Source of the DNA: an uncultured Acetobacterium sp.
GTDB lineage: Bacteria > Bacillota > Clostridia > Eubacteriales > Eubacteriaceae
Length of the DNA: 64,000 nt
Reading direction: 5' to 3'
Assembly: GCF_963664135.1 (NCBI RefSeq)
Contig: NZ_OY760905.1
Location: 2,444,736-2,508,735, forward strand
Both the position numbers and the translations under genes were made by a program. Each line of letters opens with the position of its first letter. Position 1 is the first letter of the stretch. The notes under the pieces are model-generated. The model was not told the DNA's origin, ran no database searches, and saw nothing but the letters and a program-made list of their open reading frames with translations. Below are positions 24,826-32,939 of the stretch, one piece after another.

Positions 24826-26205
24826 TCAATGTTCCTGTTCTGGGGAAAGGGTACGAGACTTTGCGATCCCCAATTCCTTATGAAGATGCACAGCCATAAA
24901 TACAGCCGTAACGGCAGAGATAACATCAGAAATCGGTTGGGCATAAATAATACCACTTATTCCCCAAATCATCGGGAGAATTAGAATGATGGGGACAAAG
25001 AAAATTCCCTGTCGGCAAGCACCAAGGATAAAACCTTCTTTCGCTTTTCCCAGTACTAGGAACAGTGATGAATATACCGTATAGAAACCAAAAAGCAGGA
25101 AAGAAAAACCGTTTGCCCGCAATGCTGTTTGCCCGACATTAATCATGTCAATATCACCTTTTGTAAATTGGGAAATGATTGTTGTGGAGAATAAAGCCAT
25201 AGCTAATCCAAAGATTACACAAAATATCGTTGACCATATTACGGCAGTTTTGGTTGCTTCATATAAGCGCTCGTATTTGTTTGCTCCATAGCTATATCCT
25301 GCGATTGGCTGGAAACCTTTAAGAAATCCGAATACCATCAGACTTCCCATAGAGATAATTCTTGTTACGGCACCCATTCCGGCAATTACTGAGTCTCCAT
25401 ATTCTTTTGACTGCATATTGACAAGTGTAATCGAAAGACTGGTCAACAACTGGAATACCATTGTAGGAATGCCTATTTTCAGGATTTCAGACATAATTTT
25501 TTTTGAAAAACAGCAGGCTTTAACACTAAAGCTGAAGACGCTTTTTTTCCTGAATATATAGAATAAAAACACCAATGTAGAAACAATCTGTGAAATGGCG
25601 GTGGCGATTGCGGCACCGGCGACACCTAAATTGAGGGTGTATATAAAAATTGGGTCTAAAATGACATTCAGTACAGCACCTGCCAGCATTGCAAACATCG
25701 TTATTTTGGCAGCACCTTCGCTGGTCAGGATATTATTCATTGTTACATTAAATACGCTAAAAATCGATGAAATGACATAAATGCTTGAATAGGTTACAGC
25801 ATAAGGCATAATGCTCTCAGTTGCACCTAAAAGCTTCAGAATCGGGTTTAGAAAAATGATAGTGAAGAAAATAAATACTACACCTACAGAAATACTGCTG
25901 TAAAGAGCAGTGCTGGCAACTTTGTTAGCGGTTTCTTTTTTACCGCACCCTAATAATCTTGAAATATAGGATGCCGCGCCATTTCCGAATAACAGACCTA
26001 ATCCGACAACCACCTGTCCCAGAGGAAATGTGATAGCGATCGCCCCCATCTGGCTGGTTCCCAGTCCTCCAACAAAGTAAGCATCTACCAGATTGTATAA
26101 CGCATTGATCATCATCCCAATCATGGTAGGGAGACCCAGTACTAAAAGTGCTTTTGGTATGGGTGTACTTCCCAGTAATTCCATTTTATTGTTACGTTTA
26201 TTCAT
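24826..26205 (-). CDS. MATE-family multidrug efflux transporter
   Basis: A 459-residue membrane protein with 12 predicted helices in two MatE repeats. The start (LLGSTPIPKALLVLGLPTMIGMMINALYNLVDAYFVG) and the loop GAAKITMFAMLAGAVLNVILDP are characteristic of the NorM/MepA-like branch, which expels cationic drugs using a Na+ or H+ gradient. It diverges from a PadR-type regulator, with two identical-type palindromic operators between them, so the pump is probably derepressed by its substrate. Confidence 0.92.
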   Translation of the reverse strand: MNKRNNKMELLGSTPIPKALLVLGLPTMIGMMINALYNLVDAYFVGGLGTSQMGAIAITFPLGQVVVGLGLLFGNGAASYISRLLGCGKKETANKVASTALYSSISVGVVFIFFTIIFLNPILKLLGATESIMPYAVTYSSIYVISSIFSVFNVTMNNILTSEGAAKITMFAMLAGAVLNVILDPIFIYTLNLGVAGAAIATAISQIVSTLVFLFYIFRKKSVFSFSVKACCFSKKIMSEILKIGIPTMVFQLLTSLSITLVNMQSKEYGDSVIAGMGAVTRIISMGSLMVFGFLKGFQPIAGYSYGANKYERLYEATKTAVIWSTIFCVIFGLAMALFSTTIISQFTKGDIDMINVGQTALRANGFSFLLFGFYTVYSSLFLVLGKAKEGFILGACRQGIFFVPIILILPMIWGISGIIYAQPISDVISAVTAVFMAVHLHKELGIAKSRTLSPEQEH

Positions 26206-26248
26206 AATTAACTCTCCTTTTCTCTTGACGTAAGATATAAAATATAGT

Positions 26249-26299
26249 ACTATAAGTTATAGTGTTATTTACAAAACATATACTACTATAAATTATAGT
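26249..26299. promoter_or_regulatory. Two palindromic operators between MATE and PadR genes
   Basis: ACTATAAGTTATAGT at 26249-26263 and ACTATAAATTATAGT at 26285-26299; they are 15-bp dyads differing only in the central region and their centres are 36 bp apart. Position between divergent genes fits autorepression and repression of the pump by the PadR protein. Confidence 0.75.
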
Positions 26300-26329
26300 A
26301 TCTGTCAAGGGTGGAAAAAGGAGGGCATT

Positions 26330-26863
26330 ATGGCAACAATAGATTTAATTGTATTAGGAATATTGAAGAAAGAATCTTTAAGTGCCTACGATATTCAAAA
26401 AATAGTAGAGTATCGTAACATATCTAAGTGGGTGAAAATTAGTACGCCTTCAATATATAAAAAAGTAATTCAACTGGAGAAAAAAGGTTTCATTAAAGGC
26501 GATATTGTAAAAGAAGGAAAAATGGCGGAGAAAGTTGTCTATTCGTTAACGGATGATGGAGAAATAGAATTTGAAAAATTAATGATTGGAATTTCTACTC
26601 AATCAATTAATATTTTTTTAGATTTTAATGCGGTAATCGTAAATTTGACTAGCCTTACACCGGAAAATCAAAAGTCGTGTTTAACCAATATTGAAAATAA
26701 CGTGAAAACGTTAAAGACATATTTAGAAGATAATATCAGTATAAAAAAAAATATACCTGAGATTCCCGAAACAGGACGAGCTGTTTTACAACAGCAGCTT
26801 ATATTGGCCCAAGCAATCGAAACATGGATTACTTCACTAAAAGAAGGTTTTGAAAATCATTAA
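26330..26863 (+). CDS. PadR-family regulator of the MATE pump
   Basis: A 177-residue protein. The first 85 residues form the PadR winged helix (MATIDLIVLGILKKESLSAYDIQKIV, then SIYKKVIQLEKKGFI), followed by a long helical dimerisation domain. AAAGGAGG lies before the ATG. The divergent MATE gene and the operator pair make it the likely repressor of that pump. Confidence 0.9.
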   Translation: MATIDLIVLGILKKESLSAYDIQKIVEYRNISKWVKISTPSIYKKVIQLEKKGFIKGDIVKEGKMAEKVVYSLTDDGEIEFEKLMIGISTQSINIFLDFNAVIVNLTSLTPENQKSCLTNIENNVKTLKTYLEDNISIKKNIPEIPETGRAVLQQQLILAQAIETWITSLKEGFENH

Positions 26864-27030
26864 TTTGAGTGTTGTGAATAGGAGCTGGTTTTATGGACAG
26901 AATCGAATGCTTTATAAAAGTAAGGGAGATTTAACAATGATATCAAGAACCGGCCATCTTTTTCAGAATCATGACATATAGGTGTCGTGTTACCTATGAT
27001 ATACTCATCCAAAATTCAGGAGGTATAAAA

Positions 27031-27294
27031 ATGGTAGAGTCAAGATGTGGGTTATTGTGCAGTGAGTGCAGTTATCGGGAACCAATGAATTGCAAGGGTT
27101 GTATTGTTATGGATAAACCGTTTTGGGGAGAGATCTGTCCAGTCAGATCTTGTTGTGAGAGTAAGAAACAGAATCATTGTGGAGAGTGTAAAAGCTTTCC
27201 TTGTGAATTACTCCAGCAATTCTCTTACGATAAAGATCAGGGAGATGATGGAAAAAGAATAGAGCAATGTAAGCTTTGGGCAAATAAAAGGTGA
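27031..27294 (+). CDS. Short DUF3795-type cysteine-rich protein
   Basis: An 87-residue protein with eleven cysteines, including RCGLLCSECSYR, CKGC, CPVRSCCES, HCGECKSFPCELL and a final CKLW. It is a compact relative of the DUF3795 protein at 22438 and probably binds metal. AGGAGG 7 bases before the ATG at 27031 decides the start. Its stop codon is followed 3 bases later by a complete REP-like repeat, which may serve as its terminator. Confidence 0.8.
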   Translation: MVESRCGLLCSECSYREPMNCKGCIVMDKPFWGEICPVRSCCESKKQNHCGECKSFPCELLQQFSYDKDQGDDGKRIEQCKLWANKR

Positions 27295-27297
27295 TCA

Positions 27298-27372
27298 CAT
27301 GACAAAGGGATGATTCGGATTGAGCATTCATTCATGGCAAACGAAACTTCCCTCTATCATGCCTTTGTCATG
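27298..27372 (+). repeat. Complete REP-like unit with 17-bp inverted ends, copy g
   Basis: CATGACAAAGGGATGAT at 27298-27314 pairs with ATCATGCCTTTGTCATG at 27356-27372 (16 of 17). Between them, from 27333, lies the shared core CATGGCAAACGAAACTTCCC. This is the most complete unit in the window. Confidence 0.82.
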
Positions 27373-27429
27373 TAGTGGCAGTGAAAATTTCCTATTTAAC
27401 TTAAATAAGAAATAAAGATTTACGAATTT

Positions 27430-28008
27430 TTATTTCAAAAGTCCATGTAAAAATATCTGATGTAGGGCATTAACTTCTTCATGATAGTTTTCAGGAGAAA
27501 GTTCGATGGTGTTAATCGCAGAAATATATTTAAGAATTAGCGGCGTCGGAAGAGACGGGTCAATGTAGCCTTCTTTTTTTCCATCTTCGATAAAGTGCAG
27601 ATAGAGATCGTTTAGTAATTCGCAAACGCCATCAGAAATAAGTTTCATAAAGTTTTTATCTGCCAGAGCAGACGTCGTGAGGTAGGTAGTGAGCGAAGCA
27701 TTGATGTCTGATGCACATAGTGAGAGTGCGGTATTTAGCTTGTCTAGATATGGCCTATCGGTAGCAAGGAGGGCGTAGGCTTTGTCGACGCTATCTTGGA
27801 TAATAGACTTTGCGCATTCAATGACAAGCGCATCTTTACTGCCGAAGTAATTATAAATCGACACCTGAGACACGTGAGCAATAGCGGCAATTTCTTTAAC
27901 ACTTGAATTTGCAAATCCTTTTTCCTGAAAGAGTTCCTTGGCAGCTAAAATAATAGCTGTCTTTTTTTTGTTTGTTCTGATTTCGTATTTATTTGGATAG
28001 GGTTCCAT
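27430..28008 (-). CDS. TetR/AcrR-family regulator
   Basis: A 192-residue regulator with an N-terminal helix-turn-helix (AAKELFQEKGFANSSVKEIAAIAHVSQVSIYNYFGSK). AAAAGGAG 8 bases before the ATG at 28008 decides the start against an upstream ATG. The divergent gene encodes an EFR1 flavodoxin/ferredoxin, and two inverted repeats built from TTTTGAAAT lie between, so the regulator probably represses itself and that gene. Confidence 0.88.
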   Translation of the reverse strand: MEPYPNKYEIRTNKKKTAIILAAKELFQEKGFANSSVKEIAAIAHVSQVSIYNYFGSKDALVIECAKSIIQDSVDKAYALLATDRPYLDKLNTALSLCASDINASLTTYLTTSALADKNFMKLISDGVCELLNDLYLHFIEDGKKEGYIDPSLPTPLILKYISAINTIELSPENYHEEVNALHQIFLHGLLK

Positions 28009-28049
28009 CGTAAAAACTCCTTTTTGGTTATTCCTAATATTATTATAGA

Positions 28050-28151
28050 ACATATTTTGAAATATGAATAGATTTATTTCAAAATATGTTGACAACATAA
28101 GTCTGATGATATACTATTGTTTTGAAATAATCGTAAAAATATTTCAAAACA
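28050..28151. promoter_or_regulatory. Paired operators and promoter between TetR and EFR1 genes
   Basis: Inverted repeat 1: ACATATTTTGAAAT (28050-28063) and ATTTCAAAATATGT (28076-28089). Inverted repeat 2: TGTTTTGAAATA (28118-28129) and TATTTCAAAACA (28140-28151). Between them TTGACA (28089-28094) and TATACT (28110-28115) form the EFR1 promoter with a short 15-base spacer. Both repeats share the half-site TTTTGAAAT. Confidence 0.75.
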
Positions 28152-28164
28152 TAGGAGCGGGCAG

Positions 28165-28947
28165 ATGAAAAGTGTAATTTATTATTTTAGTGGAACCGGA
28201 AATAATTTGGCAATTGCCAAACAGCTGGCCAAAGAATTAGGAGAAACCACGGTATTGCCGATGAGCGAATTGGCACAGAACAAGATGATCCCGGAAGAGT
28301 ATGAGTGGGTAGGATTTACGGCACCAAGTTATTTTTCACATGTACCACCTTATGTCGAAGGATGCATGAAGGATGTTAGCTATAATGAAAGACAAAAGGT
28401 TTTTTTGATTGCCGGATGTGGAGGAAACCGAGGACTTGCCATTCAAGACATGCGAAAACAGGTACATAACAGCAAAAAGGAAGTCGATCTGGAATACATG
28501 GTGATGCTTTCGGGGAGCTATATTCTTTCTTATGGTTCATTTCCAATGTGGTACCAAAAATTTTTCATAAGACAATCATATAAAAAAATTCATAAAATAG
28601 CACTGGATATTAAAAATGGACGGAAAAGAAAACCGCTCGGAAAGGGAATTTTCTACAAAACAAAATATGAAGCAGCAGTGCAGAACTCAATCGCAAATTA
28701 TGCAATGATCGGAAAACAGTTTAAGGTAAGCGATAAATGCAGTGCTTGTGGAGCCTGTATAAAGATCTGTCCGGTAGGAAACATTTCGATGACGGAGAGG
28801 AGCGTGACTTTTGGAGATCATTGTAATCAATGTATGGGGTGTATTCAGTGGTGTCAGAATCATGCCATTGATTATCAAGGGCATGCAACGAAGCGAAAAA
28901 GGTATCATCATTTAGATATCAAGAGACCGGAACTCTTTCAAAGATAA
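28165..28947 (+). CDS. EFR1-type flavodoxin/ferredoxin fusion
   Basis: A 260-residue protein. Residues 1-150 are flavodoxin-like with the FMN phosphate loop YYFSGTGNNLAIAKQLA. Residues 190-240 carry two 4Fe-4S clusters, CSACGACIKICPVG and CNQCMGCIQWCQ. The family is abundant in anaerobic Firmicutes and thought to move electrons between flavin and iron-sulfur partners. Controlled by the divergent TetR regulator; followed by a good terminator. Confidence 0.92.
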   Translation: MKSVIYYFSGTGNNLAIAKQLAKELGETTVLPMSELAQNKMIPEEYEWVGFTAPSYFSHVPPYVEGCMKDVSYNERQKVFLIAGCGGNRGLAIQDMRKQVHNSKKEVDLEYMVMLSGSYILSYGSFPMWYQKFFIRQSYKKIHKIALDIKNGRKRKPLGKGIFYKTKYEAAVQNSIANYAMIGKQFKVSDKCSACGACIKICPVGNISMTERSVTFGDHCNQCMGCIQWCQNHAIDYQGHATKRKRYHHLDIKRPELFQR

Positions 28948-28986
28948 CAAAGAAAATAGAAACTGCCGAAAAATAATGTAAAAATG

Positions 28987-29036
28987 AAAGGCAGAGATAC
29001 CAGTTTGTATAAATTGGGGTCTCTGCCTTTTTTTAT
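28987..29036 (+). terminator. Terminator after the EFR1 gene
   Basis: AAAGGCAGAGA and TCTCTGCCTTT arms followed by a run of Ts. A closely similar hairpin (34833-34879) precedes the intact MFS/TetR locus, and both seem to mark the left edge of the duplicated segment. Confidence 0.85.
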
Positions 29037-29237
29037 TATCACTTATTTAAACAATAGTATTGAAGGAGAAAGCAGTGAAATCATGAAGCAATCGTATGAC
29101 GAGGAGACACTTCGTTTGTCAGAGCCTATGGTGCAGTGCACGGTTAAGCTCAACCTGTTCTGGTGTGCTTTGGTATCCCAGACTAATGATACCGCAAATG
29201 GCCAGCATGAAAGAGGACAGCATAAACACTGGAATCA
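29037..29237 (-). pseudogene. Remnant of MFS transporter 3' end (duplicate copy B)
   Basis: Matches 34880-35100, the downstream flank and the last ~35 codons of the MFS gene at 34988-36199. Shared runs include GTATGACGAGGAGAC, GGTTAAGCTCAACCTGTTC and GGACAGCATAAACAC. The match stops at about 29237, where sequence equivalent to 36737 begins, so roughly 1.64 kb present in the intact copy is missing. Confidence 0.85.
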
Positions 29238-29434
29238 AAGAGATCGTGCAACGAGGCATTGATCAACAAACTTTTAAAGGCACCGATGTTGAGTCATTGA
29301 GTTTTGCCGTCATGTCAATGTTGTCTGGCGCCACTCAGCTATGCTTAACCAGGCCACGGTTAAGCGGTGACGAATATGCAGCCTTGCACATCAATGCGAT
29401 CAAACTGCTTTTATCCGGAATAGCCACTGAATGA
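29238..29434 (+). pseudogene. Remnant of TetR regulator 3' end (duplicate copy B)
   Basis: Reads EIVQRGIDQQTFKGTDVESL and so on to a stop at 29434, matching the C-terminal 65 residues of the TetR protein at 36333-36932 with mostly synonymous changes. The DNA-binding part is absent. The frame is still open, and many differences fall at third codon positions, so the duplication may have diverged under selection before the deletion. Confidence 0.87.
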
Positions 29435-29462
29435 ACGATACTATAAATTAGAAATAATAGAT

Positions 29463-29487
29463 AAAAGCCCTTTCTTTGAGGGCTTTT
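29463..29487 (+). terminator. Terminator in duplicate copy B
   Basis: AAAAGCCC and GGGCTTTT arms, the counterpart of the TetR terminator at 36973-37000. Confidence 0.75.
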
Positions 29488-29680
29488 ATCTATTTGCCAG
29501 GCATTTATGCTGGATTATAGACATGCTTTTTATAGAAACCTCATTCTTATCGAAACAACAATATCAACTCAAAAATAAGTCAAGAAAAATCTGCTCAGTT
29601 TGTCGGTCACAGATTCATCGGGATTGCAGAATCCGACATGCGATACGATGATGGTTGAGCATGCATTGAAAGAAAGGACA
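29488..29680. repeat. Right part of duplicate copy B
   Basis: Continues to match 37001-37235 with gaps, including AGTCAAGAAAAAT and TTGAAAGAAAGGA. The 36-base inverted repeat at 37074-37109 in the intact copy has no counterpart here. Similarity ends where the REP-like element begins, at about 29681. Confidence 0.75.
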
Positions 29681-29773
29681 GGACAAATGGATACGTCACT
29701 TTGTCATACATTTGTCATGATTATAGGTCTTGGGAATCGTTTGTTTGTCATGCTATCAAAAGGGTAATATAGC
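29681..29773 (+). repeat. Inverted REP-like pair with outward promoter, copy c
   Basis: A forward unit (CACTTTGTCATACATTTGTCATG on its right side, read in two parts) is followed by a reverse unit (AATCGTTTGTTTGTCATGC). The reverse unit supplies TTGTCA at 29745-29750; 17 bases later TATAGC lies at 29768-29773. The RAYT relic and then the P-ATPase gene follow. Confidence 0.65.
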
Positions 29774-29802
29774 GCTATAAACTATAGGTGGTGAAATCAG
29801 AA

Positions 29803-29877
29803 ATGGTAAGACATGTACGGGTAAAAAGGCCAACTGGAATTTACCATGTAATGCTGAACGGACTGGTTGGAAGTTGA
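29803..29877 (+). pseudogene. Truncated REP-associated tyrosine transposase (RAYT) start
   Basis: AGGTGGTG followed by ATG and 24 codons: MVRHVRVKRPTGIYHVMLNG then LVGS and TGA. The basic MxRxxRxKxxxGIYHVMxxG start is the hallmark N-terminus of RAYT/Y1 transposases, which mobilise REP sequences. The catalytic HUH and tyrosine parts are missing. Its location next to an inverted repeat pair supports the link between the repeats and this enzyme class. Confidence 0.75.
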
Positions 29878-29951
29878 CATGAAAAAGCAGGTTATGGGGA
29901 TTGCTGCAGTTTTTGTAAGAATAAGCGTTTTTAATAAAGGAGATTATCCAT

Positions 29952-32612
29952 ATGATAAAACAAGAAAGTTTAAACGAAAATAATGTATTCCATACCATGG
30001 AGACTGAGAAATTATATGAATGTCTGGAAACCGGAAAATCTGGCTTGACTGAAACTGAGGCGGAAAGCAGAAGGCAGCTTTATGGCAGTAATAAGATCAA
30101 TAAAGGCAAAAAACGAACCCTAGTAAAAAAAATCTGGGAACAGCTTAATAACATTATGGTTTTGATTCTTTCAGTTGCGGCAATTATTGCATTCTTTGCT
30201 GGAGATATCAAAAGCACAATAATTATTATCTTTGTTATCATTATGAACACTATTCTTGGGTTAGTTCAAGAGGGCAAAGCGGAAAAAGCCATGGAAACCC
30301 TCCAAAGCATGTCCTCGCCTGAAGCAGAGGTATTACGTGATGATAAGGCTCGAATGATCAAGGCAGAAGAATTGACGATTGGAGACCTAGTCCTTCTGGA
30401 TGCAGGCGACCATATCCCAGCGGATTTAAGACTTATTGAGGCGATTAACCTAAAAATTGAAGAAGCATCCCTTACCGGAGAGTCGGTTCCGGTAGAAAAG
30501 GAAACCCAGCCTCTCGACAAGGGAGAAATAGTAATCGGCGATAGAAAAAACATGGCCTTTATGGGCAGCACCGTAACCTATGGCCGTGGCGCTGGTATTG
30601 TAACGGCTATTGGCATGGACACCGAAATGGGAAAGATTGCCGAATGCATTTCGGAAAACAACGAAAGTCAGAAAACGCCGCTTCAAATAAAGCTAGCGGA
30701 AATGAGTAAATATATTTCGATCATTATTGTAATTGCTTCCGTGGTGATCTTTATTACCGGTTTGCTGTGGGGCAGAAGCTTTTTTGATATGTTTCTCACC
30801 GCGGTAAGTCTTGCGGTTGCAGCTATTCCAGAAGGCCTTCCGGCCATCGTTACGATCGTTTTGGCATTGGGCGTCCAGAAGATGGCCCGGAAGAACACCA
30901 TCATACGAAAGCTCCCAGCGGTTGAAACACTTGGCAGTGCTGAAGTGATTTGCACGGATAAGACGGGCACACTCACAAAAAATGAAATGACGGTTGTAAA
31001 AGTATATCTCAACCAGGGTGTGTTGGAACCGGATCTAGTTCAGGTCGATCAAATAGCTGCCAAACGGAGTCTGGAAGGAATGCTTCTTTGCAATGATACA
31101 CGGGTGTCCGCAATGTCCGATGATTCAGAAGAAATGACAGGCGACCCGACAGAAACCGCCTTGGTTAAGTTTGCCCATCGGTTGAATTACAACAAGAATA
31201 ACATTGACACCATTATGCCAAGAGTAACAGAGATTCCGTTTGATTCTGATCGCAAGCTGATGACGACGGTCAACCGCCTCGAAAACCGGTACACATCCTA
31301 TACTAAAGGCGCACTGGATATCCTTCTTGATAAATGTAACCGGATATTGGATCATGATGTAATTAGAAACATTACGATTGAAGATCGCGAAATGATAGTG
31401 AAAGCAAACAGCTTGATGGCGAAAAATGCACTCAGGGTCATTGCTTTTGGTTATAAAGAGCTGGAGGCAATACCCCAGGAAAATCAAATAAATGCGCTGG
31501 AGGATGATCTTGTTTTTATCGGGTTTGTTGGAATGATCGATCCACCCAGACCGGAAGTCAGAGTCGCAGTCCAAAAATGCCGGGAAGCGGGAATAAAGCC
31601 GGTCATGATAACCGGCGACCATAAGGATACTGCGTCTGCAATTGCCCGAGAACTAGGGATTTTAAAGGACGGAGAAAGTGCCATTGAAGGAAGTGTTCTA
31701 CAGGGCATGAGTAACGCAGAACTCCTTGAGAACGTAGAAAATTATTCAGTCTATGCCCGCGTATCGACGGAGCACAAAGTCAGAATTGTTAAGGCGTGGC
31801 AGGAAAAAGGTAAAATTACCGCCATGACAGGCGATGGCGTGAATGATGCTCCCGCATTGAAGTCGGCGGATATTGGCATCGGAATGGGTATTACCGGTTC
31901 CGATGTTGCCAAGGGTGTCTCAGATATGGTTCTGGCAGATGACAATTTCGCTACAATCGTTTCAGCTATTGAAGAAGGAAGAAAAATATATAGCAATATT
32001 AGGAAGGCTGTTCATTTTCTTTTATCGACCCATCTTGGCGAGGTAATAGCCCTGTTTATCGCCACAATGCTTAACTGGGTCATCCTATACCCAATTCATC
32101 TTCTGTGGGTAAACCTTATAATCGATACCTTTCCGGCGCTGGCTCTTGGGATGGAAAAGCCGGAGGAGAATATCATGCGTAAAAACCCGAGAAAATCAAA
32201 ACAGAATTTCTTTGCAGAGGGCCTAGGAGTAAATATCGTAAGTCAGGGTATGATTAAAGGGCTTTTGGTACTGACAGCCTATTATGTTGCCTTAAATATT
32301 CACTCCCAAGAAGTGGCAGTCACAACTGCTTTTGCGACACTTGGACTGGTTCAACTCTGCCATGCTTTTACCATTCGGTCAGAGACAAAGTCGATCTTGA
32401 AAATGGGCTTCTTTACCAATGCCCATCTCATTGTAGCGGTCGCCATTGCTGCGCTGCTTCAGGTAAGTGTAATTATTATACCGGCGTTTAATGAACTATT
32501 TAAAGTGAAACAACTTTATTGGGAAGAGTGGATTATTACGATAATAGCATCCATTGTTATCATTCCTATTGTAGAAATTCAGAAACGCTGGTTTGGCAAA
32601 AATCGGCACTGA
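29952..32612 (+). CDS. Cation-translocating P-type ATPase (Ca2+ type)
   Basis: An 886-residue membrane pump. An N-terminal cation-ATPase domain (GLTETEAESRRQLYGSN), the actuator motif TGES, the membrane helix 4 motif IPEGLPA, the phosphorylation site DKTGTLTKNEMT, the nucleotide-binding region with KGAL and the hinge GDGVNDAPALKSADIG are all intact. PEGLPA together with LWVNLIIDTFPALALG in helix 6 places it with P2A Ca2+ (or Na+) pumps such as PacL/PMR1. AAAGGAG lies before the ATG. Upstream is the repeat-borne promoter. It stands between two copies of a duplicated segment. Confidence 0.93.
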   Translation: MIKQESLNENNVFHTMETEKLYECLETGKSGLTETEAESRRQLYGSNKINKGKKRTLVKKIWEQLNNIMVLILSVAAIIAFFAGDIKSTIIIIFVIIMNTILGLVQEGKAEKAMETLQSMSSPEAEVLRDDKARMIKAEELTIGDLVLLDAGDHIPADLRLIEAINLKIEEASLTGESVPVEKETQPLDKGEIVIGDRKNMAFMGSTVTYGRGAGIVTAIGMDTEMGKIAECISENNESQKTPLQIKLAEMSKYISIIIVIASVVIFITGLLWGRSFFDMFLTAVSLAVAAIPEGLPAIVTIVLALGVQKMARKNTIIRKLPAVETLGSAEVICTDKTGTLTKNEMTVVKVYLNQGVLEPDLVQVDQIAAKRSLEGMLLCNDTRVSAMSDDSEEMTGDPTETALVKFAHRLNYNKNNIDTIMPRVTEIPFDSDRKLMTTVNRLENRYTSYTKGALDILLDKCNRILDHDVIRNITIEDREMIVKANSLMAKNALRVIAFGYKELEAIPQENQINALEDDLVFIGFVGMIDPPRPEVRVAVQKCREAGIKPVMITGDHKDTASAIARELGILKDGESAIEGSVLQGMSNAELLENVENYSVYARVSTEHKVRIVKAWQEKGKITAMTGDGVNDAPALKSADIGIGMGITGSDVAKGVSDMVLADDNFATIVSAIEEGRKIYSNIRKAVHFLLSTHLGEVIALFIATMLNWVILYPIHLLWVNLIIDTFPALALGMEKPEENIMRKNPRKSKQNFFAEGLGVNIVSQGMIKGLLVLTAYYVALNIHSQEVAVTTAFATLGLVQLCHAFTIRSETKSILKMGFFTNAHLIVAVAIAALLQVSVIIIPAFNELFKVKQLYWEEWIITIIASIVIIPIVEIQKRWFGKNRH

Positions 32613-32939
32613 AAAGCTTAAGTCTGTCTTGACGTTTTGTATCTGACGCAGGAACCTAAACGTCCTTTCGCATTATGATGTATTGTAAATAACCAGATAT
32701 TAACCTCCTTTTTACAAAGTTAACAATTAAGCCCTTAATTAATGAGATATAATTTATTTTAAAGAGACAAGCTGTCATTAATTTTCATTCTGTCTGGTCG
32801 CGTCGATGGTTAACCATTTATTGCTGTAATCAATGCAATCAACAGGATCGAGAATTTATATAAATTGCGTAAGACCCATTGAGGGCAAGGGGTCAGGCAT
32901 GTCGCAAATGCCGAAAAATTGATGTAAAAAGGAGAGTTT
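32613..32939 (+). promoter_or_regulatory. Leader of phosphatase gene with possible Pho box
   Basis: TTAACC (32700-32705), TTTACA (32711-32716) and TTAACA (32720-32725) form closely spaced direct repeats of the TT(A/T)ACA type bound by PhoP in Firmicutes, the first two 11 bp apart. TATAAT follows at 32748-32753. The rest of the 327 bases holds no open frame or clear hairpin. AAAGGAG precedes the ATG. Confidence 0.5.

Noticed and set aside
31125-31622. Minus-strand frame inside the P-type ATPase gene
   Set aside because: Shadow of the nucleotide-binding domain coding sequence; composition is unlike a real protein.
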